Assembly: GCA_037074705.1 (NCBI GenBank)
Contig: CM073591.1
Span: 37,428,587-37,492,586, forward strand
From: Zhengitettix transpicula
Lineage: Eukaryota > Arthropoda > Insecta > Orthoptera > Tetrigidae
Length of the DNA: 64,000 nucleotides
Direction: 5' to 3'
The notes under the pieces were generated by a model that worked only from the letters and a program-made list of their open reading frames with translations, made no database searches and had not been told where the DNA came from. The translations under genes were made by a program, and so were the position numbers. This document shows, piece after piece, positions 12,201 to 25,311 of this stretch (positions within the stretch are counted from its first letter, which is position 1; the number at the start of each line of letters is the position of its first letter).

Positions 12201-13789
12201 ATAATAATAAATATCATAACGTCTTCGACGTCATCATAATTTCATTACCATCGTAATCGGGTTGGTAATTAAATTATTTTCTGAAATGTGTATAATTTAT
12301 TGAGCAATGGTGATGGTAATTTTAGCGGAATCAGCATTATGATTCGTATTTATCGTCCAAGTTATCTAGAAAATTCTTTAGTCTGCTAAAATTGAACTTA
12401 TTAAGGGAAATATTAATATGTAAGGGTTATAAAGTTCAGCCGTGGCGAGAAACTTAAGAGGAAGACAAGTTGGACAACTGTCGACAGAATGACGAAATTT
12501 CTGCATATGGATAGCATAAAGAAGAGTGGATGTGACAGCAAATGGTTAAAACGAGTAAAGTGAGGCAAGGACGTAAGTATGATAAAGAGGGGAAAAAAAC
12601 CAGTAGTGCATAGAATGAGATCAATCTACTGTAATGAGAAGAGTGATGAGCGTCAAGTCTTCAAGGCCAAGCAAGCGCCGGCGCCAGTGGTCTATGGGAC
12701 AACAGGTTTACTTTTCTTTTTGGAATTTCCCGAAAAAGGATTAAAATCCAGGTCGGTGCCGGTGGTCCTAACTGCCGATCAGCAGGTCCAAAAAGGACGA
12801 GTCAGTTCTGGCAGATTGCCTCCTTGTTCTGTCTGTCTTGTCTTGCCTTGCCGTGAATTATGGTCGCAGGAGTCGCCGCAACCCAGCAGGCGCAAATGAC
12901 AGCAGAAAAAATCGTCGCAAACTCTAATTACAATCTAAGGACTAGTAATCAAATTTTCCTTACTGTGCGATATCGATGCAATCAATTCATAGTCCCAGAA
13001 AATTATTATTACTTCTTCTTTTTTCTCTATTTGTTGTCCTTATAACGTTATAATATTGAATATATATTTTTAAACCTTACATACCATTATTCTTAAAAAC
13101 ATTTTTTTAGTTTATTTATTTACGAATTCCGGCTACTAAATATATGCATTATTTCTGTGTATGCTCGAATGATTCGATTGATTCAGCTCATAATTCTGCA
13201 CTCTTGCTATAGTACGCATCCTCGTAATGGATGGAGGCTTTTTAATGTTAATTTATTCACACAAAAAAACATGGAAAAATTATCGAATGACCCACTTTCA
13301 ATAATTTTGGTTCTATTGTATTTTTTTACAAATATATATATCTATATTTCAGAGTGTAACCTTCTTTAATTCCACTTACCCTTTACTTGATAATGCATTG
13401 CGACTCATACTTCGCCATTGTCCTCAACAATGGACTATTTTCGTCCACTAAACACCGTTCTAGCTGAGCAATTATTTTCTATAACTCTGTACCGTGTGTT
13501 TCCAATTCTAATATTATATAGCTTACATTATGAATTTTCTATCTAAATTGCATTTTGTCTTTGTTTGACGTTCTTACTTCTTGACGGTTGTGGAAAATCC
13601 TCATATATTAAATTATAAATACACATTATCGGGGTTTCAACCAATAATAATTTTTTTTTTGTAATCTGTAACAGCATTGACTTTTACCAAGTAACAGCTA
13701 TTTACTTGTCGACGATGACAGAGCACGCAATGGAAATGCGGTCTAATAATATATATTTAATCCGTGATATATATATATTCTGACTATTG
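9206..13789. other. Gene-free stretch with a GC-elevated island and a CCT run
   Basis: No gene recognised. The patch at about 10025-10260 is GC-elevated and rich in CG dinucleotides, with ATTAT/TTTAT words, and could be a regulatory element. A short (CCT)n run lies at 11924-11940. The 106-codon frame at 12579-12899 is unrecognised and overlaps another frame. Confidence 0.4.
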
Positions 13790-13910
13790 AGAAAACTAAT
13801 AAATAAATAAACTTCAGCCAATTTAAAGTCAGAAAAAACAATTTATTAATGTAAAATTAAACAACGTTTCACCACTAATTTTGAAACCTCATCAGGTTCA
13901 AGTTTTTAAA
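13790..13910 (-). repeat. Fragment of the CTGANGA/GAAACG repeat family
   Basis: On the minus strand, 13896-13865 reads CCTGATGAGG, then a short spacer, then TGAAACG. This is the same word order as at 40199-40230 and in the large hairpin at 37.4-37.7 kb. The flank AATAAATAAAC..CAGCCAATTTAAAGTCA (13797-13832) matches 40027-40057 closely, which confirms a common family. In this copy GTTTCA can pair with TGAAAC. No coding frame is present. Confidence 0.6.
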
Positions 13911-14003
13911 AATTATTTGATAGACAGGTCATTCTCTGTTGATTGCCGTGACCGAATATAATTAATCCATTTGAAAATCCGAAAATATCTTATTCTCATA
14001 ATA

Positions 14004-14330
14004 GCTGCGTACTCGGGTTGTCATAATTAAACTCAGCGACATCCATAACCCTGGATTTGTCTCAACCCTTGGTTGTTTGCTGCGTTATTCTTCTGTAATT
14101 TCCCTCCACCCCGATCCTTAAAGGTTCTCCCTTCCCATGACGAAAGGGGCCAGAAAAAAATTATTATCTGCAAAAATGTCAGCCGTTTTAACATCTTTGA
14201 AAATTTTTATCCCCACTCCCAGGGGTCGTTGTTGTGTCTTATCCTCACAATGTTTGTTTCCTGTTCGAAAAGTACACGTGTACATAATTTTGACAATTTA
14301 CTCCACGGAATTGTATGCGGAACATATCCA
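14004..14330 (+). mobile_element. Composite tandem-unit element, copy 1 (single unit)
   Basis: The order is head (CGGGTTGTCATAATTAAACT, from 14014), one internal unit (14020 to about 14226), then a tail of about 100 bases ending GTATGCGGAACATAT near 14327. The same order occurs at 26960-27537 and, reversed, at 47127-47775. Shared blocks are CAGCGACATCC, a CCGGATTT block, a C-rich CCCCGATCC(C)TAAAGG block and GCCGTTTTAACAT. This copy lacks about 45 internal bases present in the 27-kb units. Open frames here (14073-14429, 14137-14361) follow the repeat and are not evidence of a gene. The family is unknown to me. Confidence 0.7.
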
Positions 14331-16002
14331 CATTATTTTCCTGTTCCACCGCCAGTCATGAGGGCAGAAATAAAACTTTTATATAATTTTTTTAGGGGTT
14401 CCTTCGCCAAATCTCATCATTATTGCTAATCTGACAGACCAGTTGTTATTATTTACCTTATTATTTCTTTCTTTCGACCTGTTTTGAAAATTAAGATACC
14501 TATTTACTCGTATCTTCCTTTTTTAATGTTCAATTGTTTCTTATTCGAATCCTGTATTTGCTGAGTCCTTCCAGGTGCTGTGCAAACAATTATTCCTATT
14601 TTTGCATTTAAATGTAAGTAAAATAAAGTGAATTTTAAATATAAAAAATAATCTGCATCTTCTGTGGTTTATTTTCGCTTAACTAAGTTAGTAGTTTGAC
14701 ACTTATTTTACCATCTATTGTTTAATGAAATTCTTTAATAATTAATTTCTCTCTGGCAGAATAAAATTTGTTTATATGCATTAGAATAGCTTCCCTGCCT
14801 TTACCACTCATTTATCGGTGACACGGCTTATCCTGTTTGAAAATTTTGAATTATAATAACTGGAAATACAAAATCTGCAACGAAAAATGGTAACCTAACG
14901 ACTTGTATCGTATTTGATAATTTTTTGCATTACTCTAATGGGAAATGTCTTAATAAGATAGTGGATTGTTGTAGTCCGATGGACTGATTTCGTGGATGCA
15001 TGTGGTGGTCAGACTAGTCGTCCTAACAAAGTGTTTGTTGTGAGTGGACCGTTGTTCCCAGACATGGGCGTGCTTCTGCTGGTTCGCGGAAGCACCTTTT
15101 GTGCGGCGGCGTTTCGCCACGCGCGCAGGTGTCAGGCAGAGTCCAGGAAGGGTCTCAGGTCCCGGGTCTCAATGAGGGGTGTAGAGAGAGACAGAGAGGT
15201 GTGAGCTCCACCCCTGCCAGAATAGAGGGCGGCACCCGGCACCCGACAACAATGGCCTTTGTCGAGGGACGGCGACACGCGCGCCCACGGACAACCTGCC
15301 GTTCCGTCGCCACTCAGGGTTACTCGCAAACAAACAAACACTCCGAGACCGTAACCTCTGCACGCCATGAACTGGACCATGTGAGGTACGGAGTATTGTA
15401 GTGACTAGGTCACGGAATTGCGAACAGCCTTGCAGTTCAGTTCTTCAGGCTTGAAGCTGACCAAGGCCTGCGGCCATTCTCAAGAAACCGATTACGTTTT
15501 ACACTGCGTCGTGGTCCAAATATCTAATAATTGACCGAAAATCTATAATAAATATAGTTTTCGTTTTTAATATATAAACAATTGATTTCAGTGATATTTA
15601 TGGAATCATATTATTATGATAGTGACCATTGCCAACAACAAATGATTCCATATTATAGAATTCGAGTCGTCAAAATTTATTAATATTTTATTTATAACAG
15701 CATTAACTACACATGGTTTACGTTAGATTTTATCAAAATTCTGTCATTTTCTTTGGCATTAAATATTAACATATAGTAAGAAAATATTAATAACTTATGA
15801 TTATAGTAAAATTAATGAATTCTAGAAAATGTGGGGATCCATGTAAAACTAAGTAAAATACCTGTAACTAAACCTTTTTTTTTTAGAAAATGTAGCGTGA
15901 AATATAAACCTCTAAATTTATTCTATTCACCAATTTATCCAATTAAATGGATAATAATGGTTTGGTTCTGTATACTAATGAATATGCTTATAATACTGAG
16001 AT
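14331..16002. other. Gene-free stretch apart from a CpG-rich patch
   Basis: AT-rich with no gene recognised, except the CpG-rich patch at 15050-15345 that is listed separately. Confidence 0.4.
15050..15345. promoter_or_regulatory. CpG-rich island
   Basis: This is the most CpG-dense stretch in the window, with runs such as GTGCGGCGGCGTTTCGCCAC and ACACGCGCGCCCACGG set in an AT-rich background. Frames are open on both strands (100 codons plus at 15099-15401, 82 codons minus at 15132-15380) and neither is recognised. It could be a promoter-proximal region, a first exon or UTR, or an unmethylated regulatory element. No TATA box with a convincing initiator was fixed. Confidence 0.3.
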
Positions 16003-16215
16003 ATAATTAACAACCATTAACGGACATTTTTGTAAAACAAAAAATTATTTAACATCACAATTTTTCTGTACATATTTTTACCCTCTTCCGAAAGAAAAGA
16101 AGGTTTATCTTATGTCTGAAGAGGGTACAAATATATTGTGCTGTTAAATATAAATTTGTATGATTAATAATTTTTTTCTGATTATAAAAATTTCCTGCTC
16201 ATGGTCGTTAATTAT
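16003..16215. repeat. Long imperfect hairpin (MITE-like)
   Basis: The left arm 16003-16088 and right arm 16118-16215 are imperfect reverse complements around a 29-base loop. The outer ends pair as ATAATTAAC with GTTAATTAT, and the inner ends as CCCTCTTC with GAAGAGGG. Between them the blocks ACCAT, ATTTTT and TATTTAACAxCACAAT match in order. The right arm of the stem is about ten bases shorter in one place. TTAA sits near both ends, which would suit a piggyBac-type target duplication, but no diagnostic terminus was seen, so the class is open. Confidence 0.7.
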
Positions 16216-19200
16216 AATTTATTTTTAAAAGCAAACTTTTAAATAATATTAAATTGTGTGGGCCTAGTAATCCATATTATTTTTAAATATTCGTAACAGG
16301 TTACCCAATAAATCTGTGCGTTCGAAACACGGATTATTAGAGTTTTTAAATATTTTACAATACCCTACAAATTAATAAGAATTCCGACAGTTTATGCATA
16401 ATTATTTTTATTGTGATCTGAACTATTGAATTTTAAACTTTAAGAACTGTTCTAAATGTTGATTAATAACTTGAATTTATGTTTTAAATTAATTTAATTT
16501 TAAACCTTTTTGAAGGGCATTTCAGATTTACAATCCAAGAGATTTTTTTATATTATGAAACGTACACCAAAGGAAAAACATAAAATTTACCAATAAATCT
16601 TGCGGAAAAATACAATAGTTTTATTAGCTGATAATGAAGTTACATTATATATCTATTACTGAGGAGAGTATTTCCTGGAAACGTTTACAGATAGTGTAAC
16701 TGAATAATTCTGACTTTTTCCAAACTAAAGGAACATTTTCAGAGTTTTCATTTTACTTTTGAAAATTTCCCTCCAAAAAAATTTGAACGTGGTCTACTTT
16801 ACATTAACTCTGGCATGTAAAGCGTATATCCTAAATTTAAATTATTACAGCTAATTAGGATAAAAAAATTAACTTAAAATATTAGTATGAAATTTGAATC
16901 TCTACATTTGTTGACGAATCGATTTTTACCTAATTGGAGGCAAAGAAAACTGCTTACACAACGGCGTATTTCATGTTTACATAAGTGTGGTGATAAATTT
17001 CTATGAAGCAATTGAAGAAATTATAGTAACTAAGTATTATTTATACTGATAAAACCAATTAATTGTAAGTAGACTCAAAAAGTGAGAAATTTTTAGTTGA
17101 TTTGGTGGTGTAGTGTGGTAGGAGTATTAACACTGACGTCAGCAGATGGATTCGCAGAAGGAGTCTCAGTTAGTTTCGACTTTATATGTGCGTGCTGATT
17201 CATTCCAATCACACGTGTCCAGTCATTTCCTGTAGGGCGTACCTCCATCGCCAATACGTGATTCACCAGGTCAAACATAATCCTTCCACATTTGCTCCTT
17301 CGCAAATACGAAGAAACAGTTGCGCTCGCTTTCTGTACTAAATCACAATATCACATTCAATGGAAATGTTAGGAAACTAAAATTATATTGGTTGGAAAAC
17401 CAATACTCTGTAATAATACAATATTATAATTATATTCTATTATAATCCAGCCGGTCAAAGAGAGCTGAATAAATAAATAGTTTGGTTAGTTAAGTGTTTA
17501 TTACGATGAATGCTCCCATTTTGCTTTTTTTACGGAAGGTCAATTGCCTATACCATTATTTCAATCCGTCCTCCAAGGTATATCTTAAAATAAGATTTTT
17601 AAAAGTATTACTTGAGTTCTGATGAGGCGTAACCGCATTCAAAACTTATATTTTTATAAACAAATGCACGTCTCTTACATTTTACGCGAGATTAAGAATG
17701 TTATAAGTGAACTAATTGCACGCCTTGCAAGATATTCGTGTTCTTTGGAGTGTAGAAAACGCACTCGCATTGTTCATAGAAACCACAAGCACAACAGCTT
17801 TTATTTTAATGCCGATGCTAATCTTAATTACGACGTGAGTGGTGTAGCGGTTTCTCAAGTAAAACAGTTGTTGTACGCAGGTGCATACATTTTAAAGTAG
17901 GGATATGGGGTGGGAAAGAAAAGTCAACTATGAGACTAGGAAGTCGCTAGCATTGTGTGAGAAGAATTACAGCACCAACTATGAGCCATAAAAATTTATT
18001 TTCTATTCCACATTGGTGTTAATGATTTATGCAATAATTCATTTCGTATTTGCAGTGACATCGTGCAACATAATAATTAGCTACATATCTCACATTTTAA
18101 CTTTTCAATCCGTAAATTGAAAATAGTAAAAAAAAAATAGAATGGAGCAGTTGATCAATATATAATTACACATGGTTTCATTCTTAATTTTAAGACTTCA
18201 TCACGTTTACATTGGAGTGCATACTTAGCTCATTTTTTCAAATAATATATGACAAAAAATAATCGTATGTAAATAATTTCTGAGATAAATTTCAAGGGCA
18301 TTTTATTATTGCTTCGTTTATTTTTATTCCGTTTTTGAATTGTCTTTCATGAAATAAAATACTTTCTAACATGAATAAATGGGCAATTTTAGGACTATAG
18401 TTCAAAAAATCCTTGAACTATATGCCTGTTATTATTAATATTTTCATATAATTACTCAGAAAGAGTAATTTTCCACACGTGCTTAACTTTTTCATTAACT
18501 TCGGAAGTCTTTCTAGAATTACAAGTTCTTATTATATCTAATATATCTGAGGTTTCTGACAGAACGAGTTGCTTCAGTGTCAGCACTATGACTCAGGAGA
18601 ATTCTCCCCTGAAATGTGGAGGGAATAAGCTACGTACGCTCATAATTATGGTAACGATGTATCAATAATAACGATGACAAGGATAACGTTAAAGATAAAT
18701 TCAAATGTCAGGCATCGAATGTTTGGGTGTAGCTGGGTTTTCACGAAGAGATATAGGAGATGGCCAACCAACCGCGTGGAAGTCAAAAGGACGAGTTACT
18801 GTGTCACGGACGAACCTTGAATTCAATTTTCCAAGTGTCTCGGTAGTTTATCCGACGTCTGCAGTCCCTTAATCAAGGCAGACAATGACTTCTTTTCTTC
18901 CGATGGGTGTGTTGTCTGTCCGTCGCCCTCCCTGGTTCTCCTCACAATAAAATAAAAAAAAGAAGAAAATTTTCTCCGTCATATACAAGAGCAGGGATCG
19001 GCCCCTTGAAAGAAAAAAAAAGGAACAATAAAGCACTTCCCTAAGCAGCGCAGCACACCACATATCGGCTGGTCTCCACAATAGCCTGCAAATCACTGTC
19101 CCCAAAATATAACTCACAATCAAGTCCGCCCCATTCTGCTGTCAGTACGTACTTTATGGCTTTCTAAATTCCCCTAATTTAATTAAAATATATTATAAGA

Positions 19201-19515
19201 CGCGACTTACGAGTGGCTCGTAGAGATCCGGTCGGTGATGAGTTATACGACCCTGGCACAACCTTGCCGCAAAGTGCCAATACTCGTTCGTGTATTCGTC
19301 CCACAAGCTCGCAGAAATAATACAAAAAAAATTCCACTTAGAATTTCCAATTCGTGCGTCACGACGGAAACTGCCTCGTAATTTTGCGAAAACGTGTATA
19401 TCTACTCAGAGAATTTATCTAAGTTTTTTAAATTTCTTTCGTAAAATGTTTCGTATTTCTTTATTTCTGTTATCACGATCAGTGTTTAACATGTTTGCGA
19501 TTATATTGAAATCAA
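16216..19515. other. Gene-free AT-rich stretch
   Basis: No gene recognised. A perfect CTGACGTCAG palindrome (CRE core 17134-17141) lies in a mildly GC-elevated patch at 17090-17330. Confidence 0.45.
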
Positions 19516-19738
19516 CCTTTATTCCTGTCAATGGTATAAAATTTATAGATACGATACATCCTTTCGTTATAAATTTTAACAGTAGCTTTCGTCGTTATTT
19601 TCCGAGATTTTCATCTGAAGGCCTTCAGCCTCAAGCAGATGAATATTTTGGAAACTGTCCACGAAAGCTACTGTTAAAACTTATAACGTTTGAATATATT
19701 GTACCTATAAATTTTTGTATCATTGAAAGGAATAAAGG
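19516..19738. repeat. Long foldback element
   Basis: The left arm 19516-19614 and right arm 19636-19738 are reverse complements along almost their whole length. Shared words in order are CCTTTATTCC, TCAATG, AATTTATAG, GTTATAA, TTTTAACAGTAGCTTTCGT and TTCATCTG. The loop region contains the perfect palindrome CTGAAGGCCTTCAG at 19615-19628. A 152-codon open frame (19290-19748) runs through the hairpin, and about half of it is encoded by the arms, so I do not regard it as a gene. No second copy was seen in the window. Confidence 0.8.
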
Positions 19739-22700
19739 TGAATTATAATATGAATTTTCACCTGTTTTGAATTGAAAATAAATATTTGCGTTTGTATTAT
19801 ACAGTAATATTCACACAGTTTGTGAACTTCGTTGGCAAGTCCTATTGCGGAAGTAAGGGAAATAAATAAATGTTCACATGAGTGTACAAACATTATTAAA
19901 CGAAATAATAATATAATAAGCAATAAGGATATTTATTGGTAGTATTAAAAAAAAACAGATGAAGAACAGAAATCACTTCGCTGACCTCAAAATCAAGCTT
20001 CTTTTAAATATAATGCAGAAGTAGAGTATGAAACTATAAGATCTTGGCGGATATATCGAAACATGAAGCATTAAAATCAACTAAATAATCAATGTAGTAT
20101 AATGTTGTGTATAACAAACATTCGAATCTTTTGCACCCAAGAAGAAGAACGATGGAGATGTTCTAGACTGTGCTCTTTAGGAGTTTAAGGAAACAGCAAT
20201 GGGATACGTAGTAAAAATCCTTTTCCAGGGTTGTGTTTACGAAACCGATCGACTCCTAGTCATGCTGCCGTGAACCCAATCAGTGAATCAGTAAGTTATG
20301 TTCCGGTTGAACTGCAGTGATGTTCAGGAAAGGTTGGACTGAAACGAATTTGTACACATTATAGTCAGCTAGTCGTGCGTTGATGATTATTTTTACTCGA
20401 CTGCCGATTTTTCTGGGATTGTGTAAAGATACAAACCTGATACAAGTCAAACAAGGCATGGGGAATAAAATGATATGCGTCGATTGGGAATTTAATTTTA
20501 GATTAAGTGAAAGGAAGAGGAATCTCTCAAAATTCCGGGCTGTAATTGTATGGAAACGACGCACACTTCCAATTATGAAATTTTATTCGACATTTAATGC
20601 GTGACTAATCAGCAATGATGAGAAATTAAATTTTATTTAGAAGTTTATTAGGATATTCGAACCAAAGTTTTCAAATAACCGTGAATTATACAGAAAAACA
20701 GAACTAAATTCCATAGGGAAGTTAATGGAGCGAACAAAATCCAAAATGTGTCAGATTATAAGTATAACAGTATCTTATAGCAGCTGTGTGTCCGTCGTTA
20801 ATCCTGGAATAAAAACAGTGTGTACGGTTCATAACACTTGGGTACAATAATTTGTATAAAATGTATGGATAGTATAGAACTTGAGTCTATCACTTTTCTT
20901 TAATGCGTATCTTATAAATGATTGTTCCAGTATTATTTCTTGTTTAACATATTCTATAAAATATTTGAAATTTTTGTTAAATTTAGGCTCTATAAATCAG
21001 ATTATTGTACTGATATTATTTCCTCTACTTCTTACAAAAACAATTTTGTTCACCTTTGAATACTTTCCCCTTAAATTTAGGCTCAATATGGTGAATAATT
21101 GATTATATTTCAAAAATCCTTCTATTAAAGAGATAAAAATGGCATGAGTTTCGACGTGACATAAATATAGGAATCGTAAAGATAATCTACAGGCAAAAGT
21201 ATTATTTAATTTATATAGCTGTACGTCAAGAGTAAAATCTTACTGAATTGCAGAAATCAAGAGGTTTTCCATACTTGTATGAGCAGGAAATATAAGAGAA
21301 TTGCGATTGAACAATGTTTCCTCACACTATTGCAACATACAAGTATAAACATATATTAAACCGTGCTTATATATTGAAAGCATGCAAGATATACGAACTT
21401 TTACGTGAAAGTATGACGGGAGACAAAGTCATCGAAATGACAGGATAAATTGCGAGAAGAGTTTCGAACTGGAGTCAGGAAGACGGCCGCTTCATATGCA
21501 AACACTAATGTGACCATGAAACATGACATGTGATAAATGGACGGTATATACGAAAGTGTAATTAAGCGAGGGGTAAATAATGTGAAATACTTGTTGGTGA
21601 TATAAAAATTGATTTTGTCGTGCTGATGAAGTCCGAGGCTGCTCCATCGGGTGTTTGAAAATTATCCGAATGTATTGGAGAGTAGGAGGAGAGATGGAAG
21701 CTGCTGTGCTGTCTCAATTGCTATCGCAGACGCCCACATAAAAGCTTCTGTGTCCAAGGACAGGCTGATAGAGCTACAACTACCATGACCTGAGAGGTTA
21801 AAATAAAAAGAATCAATGAGACCCTAAATAAAAAATAAAAATTCAAAAGACGGTACGTGAAATATTTTAAGTTCTAAACGGCAAATTTAACGGAAACTAA
21901 AGGGGGAAAATTGCATAAATGGAGACGTCAGTAAAACTATACACTTTCTGTCACCTAATCTGCGAAATAATTTTGCCAGAGGGATGTAGGAAAGAAAGAA
22001 ATGACGTCGGTAAATGGAATCCAAGGCTGACATCTTAAGAGCAATTGAAATAATTATATGGATTAAGAATATGCATTGTTAGATTACATAAGGATTATCC
22101 TGACGTAACGAAAAAATATTACACAGAGAAAAAATGTGTAGGACAGTGCTAGAGGCATTTACTAAAAGAGAGAGGAAAAGAGAAGTGGAGAAAAATTAAT
22201 GATAATTGACTACTGAAGAGTTGGAGCTCTGATCTAAAATAAATTTATGATATATTGCTTATTTCTATTATCATTGGTGCTACAGACAGTAAATATGCAG
22301 AAGAATGCTTAAATACGAAATAGGAATACTGAAAAAGAAAAAAATTGTACGTCAATTTGCGAGTATTATATTATAAAATAAAATAGAAAATAGAGGAGAA
22401 TGTTGAGAATAGTAAAGATGTTAAAAATAAGCATCCTTGATTTCAGTATAAACGGAAACGTTTTCAGTTAACCGTTCGTTCTTGACTTAAAGGACTTTTG
22501 ACCATGTGAATATAAGTTGATCAACTCTCATTCTTTTAATAATTCTCAATAGCTGGATATTTATGTAAATCTATACTGGTGTATAACAAAACTTAAAAAA
22601 TTTTCTTTTTTGGTACTTATAACGCAACTTCAAATAGCTATCCAGCGCATTTTAAGAAATTGATAAATTGTGCAATCATAACAAAGGTTTTGGTTGAAGA

Positions 22701-22843
22701 ATGTTCAATAATGCTTGAATTAGGAAATAAAGTAATTTCAATGAACTGTAAACGATCAAATTAATACCTGACGAGGAGGATAATAATATCTATACAATAT
22801 TAAAAAAGTGTTGCTTAAAAAAAGCCACACCGTGTTGGTGAAG

Positions 22844-22889
22844 TTGATCGCCCCTTTCTGAAGGCAACACGCAATTCACATTTGGTTCA
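22844..22889 (+). repeat. Short dispersed repeat, copy 1
   Basis: About 45 bases match 53808-53853 in the same orientation at roughly 80 percent by eye, including CGCCCCT, GCAACACGCAA and CACATTTG in the same order. Class unknown; it may be the recognisable core of a longer decayed repeat. Confidence 0.5.
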
Positions 22890-25287
22890 TATTGTGTATC
22901 CGGTTGAATCTAACGTTCAGTATCGCAACAGTCGGTCAGATGAGCGTTAGTACGTCATAAATACTCGTAAATCGCTGTTTTATTATAGGCTACATTATTT
23001 TATAAGTTACATTTAACATTTTCCTTGGTTTTATAATGCATTTTTAATGAACAAAAAGGAAAGGAAGTGTATAGAAAACATAGATACGTGCTTTACTCGC
23101 TAGAATCTTTGTAATTGGAGAAGTTATTTCCTGTACTAGCCGACCCAATCAGAATGGAAAAAATCGGCAGAATCAAAGAAGTATTGTGTCTTGTATTCAG
23201 AAATGGACTCTCAAGTTTTTTCGTTAGGATTTTATGTAATATAACGGAAAACAGCTGGAAAAGTGTAAAGTATTGAGAGAATGCTCGTTGGAAGCACAAA
23301 TTGTGTACATCATGAAACTTCAGATGAAAAGCTTGAGTATCAAAATAAATCAAAAGTTAACACGTACATTTTTTAAGTTGATAACAGAGCGCTCGTCTAT
23401 ATGTTTAGAAGCATATTGTATGTCGTATTGTATTTCTGTGTGTGTTTGCCGTTCGTGATATGCGACAAAGTTCGCCAAGACATATCCTTTACATTGTTTT
23501 ATGGGAATTTTTGAAGACAAACTTCATTAACTAATAGGGCTTTCTGACAAGTGTTGGTGGTGGTGTTTGAGGGGAGGGGGGGGGGAACCTGCACACGTAC
23601 CCACCTACTAACCACCGTGAAAATAAAATAAAAACGGCTCGTAGTCAGCGAGCCAGCCAGCCCTTCTCTAGATTAGCGTAATGTACCTACTCTATAAAGA
23701 TAATTAAAACACATAGCAAGTCGGTAAATATCCCGAGCGTTGTGTTATATGACTTTGGCGCTGTAAAATGCGCGCTATCGCGTTAAAACTGTTGCCGTAT
23801 TTGGATTAAATGTGTTGGTTTGAGAGCGATAAGCTCAGTGCCTACACCACCTCTTCCTCATCCGCAGGCTAAACACCTTTGCTCTTTCTGTTTGTGCTGT
23901 CATTGGCGACCTGATGGACTGCATCCACACAGTCTGCGGACAAACAACTATAGAGCTCGTTAATCGCGAGATATGATCGTTTCTTGCTTCATTATATCAC
24001 TGGCAGCTCCTACAACTAGACTAAACAACCGCCTATTATCATCTGCGACCAGCGATGGCCGTTCTCCAATTGTTAATTAAACTTGGCGAATATGATATCA
24101 CTCAGATTGGACGTTCAAAGCACAACGATTTTCTGTATGAGTCGCCATTCCTTTACACCATATTCATAGACTTGTTAGAAAATATTCAAAGACTCTCACT
24201 GATCCCAAACCAACAGTAATCGTTCAATGGATCCAACGAACTTCCGCTCTCATTTACTTCGTTTATATGACACAAATAAAACTAAATTCTTTGTATAACA
24301 ACGAGAAACCTCACTGACCAAAGTTGATCATTTAAATCTCGTCCTTGATAAAGTGAAACGTAAAAAGTACAGTCAGCACTCTTATGAAAATATGTCGCGA
24401 TGAATCCACGGCAACACCCGCTCACCTCGTAATCCCGACAATGAAATAGTATATATGAAGTAAAAGTTGTTTGTAATGAATTAAAGATGAAACATAAAGG
24501 TGAAGGATTCGATATGGCAGTAATAAAAATACAAGTTCACCGATTATTAAAAAGTGGTTCACATTCTGAGGGTCAAATGAAACAAAAACTCAAAATGAAA
24601 TAAAAAAATTACTGATAGTAGAGTAAAAGTTAGTTTCACTGACATATCTATAAATAATAGAATTATTATTCAGCTTGAAATAGAGCAAGGGTAAATTAAA
24701 AGTACATTGTAGTTAAAGTTTCGAAAGAATTATTCAGGGATATTTCGTCATAAAAATTGAAGACTTACTAAAGGAAAAATAAAGGTAAAATAGCCACGCT
24801 ATATATACGGTAATCCACATTATAGCATAGGAAAGGGACTGAATTGGGGAATGCGGAAAGGTAGAACAAGGTTAACTAGGTATTTTTATGGTACTATCCG
24901 GTGATTCGCTAGAAAAACCTGCGTCAAGTAGATCGGGAATTTGGTACTTGTCGCACGCCGGTTCGATGACGGGAAAATGGATTTTGTTGTTGTGTCGCAG
25001 CATTCTTCGATCCATGCTTTGAACAGTTAAGGAGGCAGCTGGCCTACTATTCCAGTCATTGTAAGCATTTTAAAAATCAAAATTTCATAAAACGATGGAA
25101 AATTTAAACAATTTAAATAATAGGATATTTTATAATATCATCATTTTAATAAAAAAAGTTTTGGATTTGTCAACTGCATTGTGCAGTTGTCTCTCTCCTG
25201 CGTCTTGACGAAAAGAAATTTTTTTCCAGAAACGTTGTGTGCTATTTATACTATCACTTCTTTTTTCTGTAGTTTGACTATTTTACC

Positions 25288-25311
25288 TTATTATTATTAT
25301 TATTATTATTT
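25288..25311. repeat. (TTA)n microsatellite
   Basis: Eight TTA units. Confidence 0.9.

Noticed and set aside
12579..12899. 106-codon plus-strand frame
   Set aside because: Unrecognised, no splice context or neighbours, GC-elevated block.
19290..19748. 152-codon open frame on the plus strand
   Set aside because: About half is encoded by the two arms of a long hairpin; no recognisable domain.
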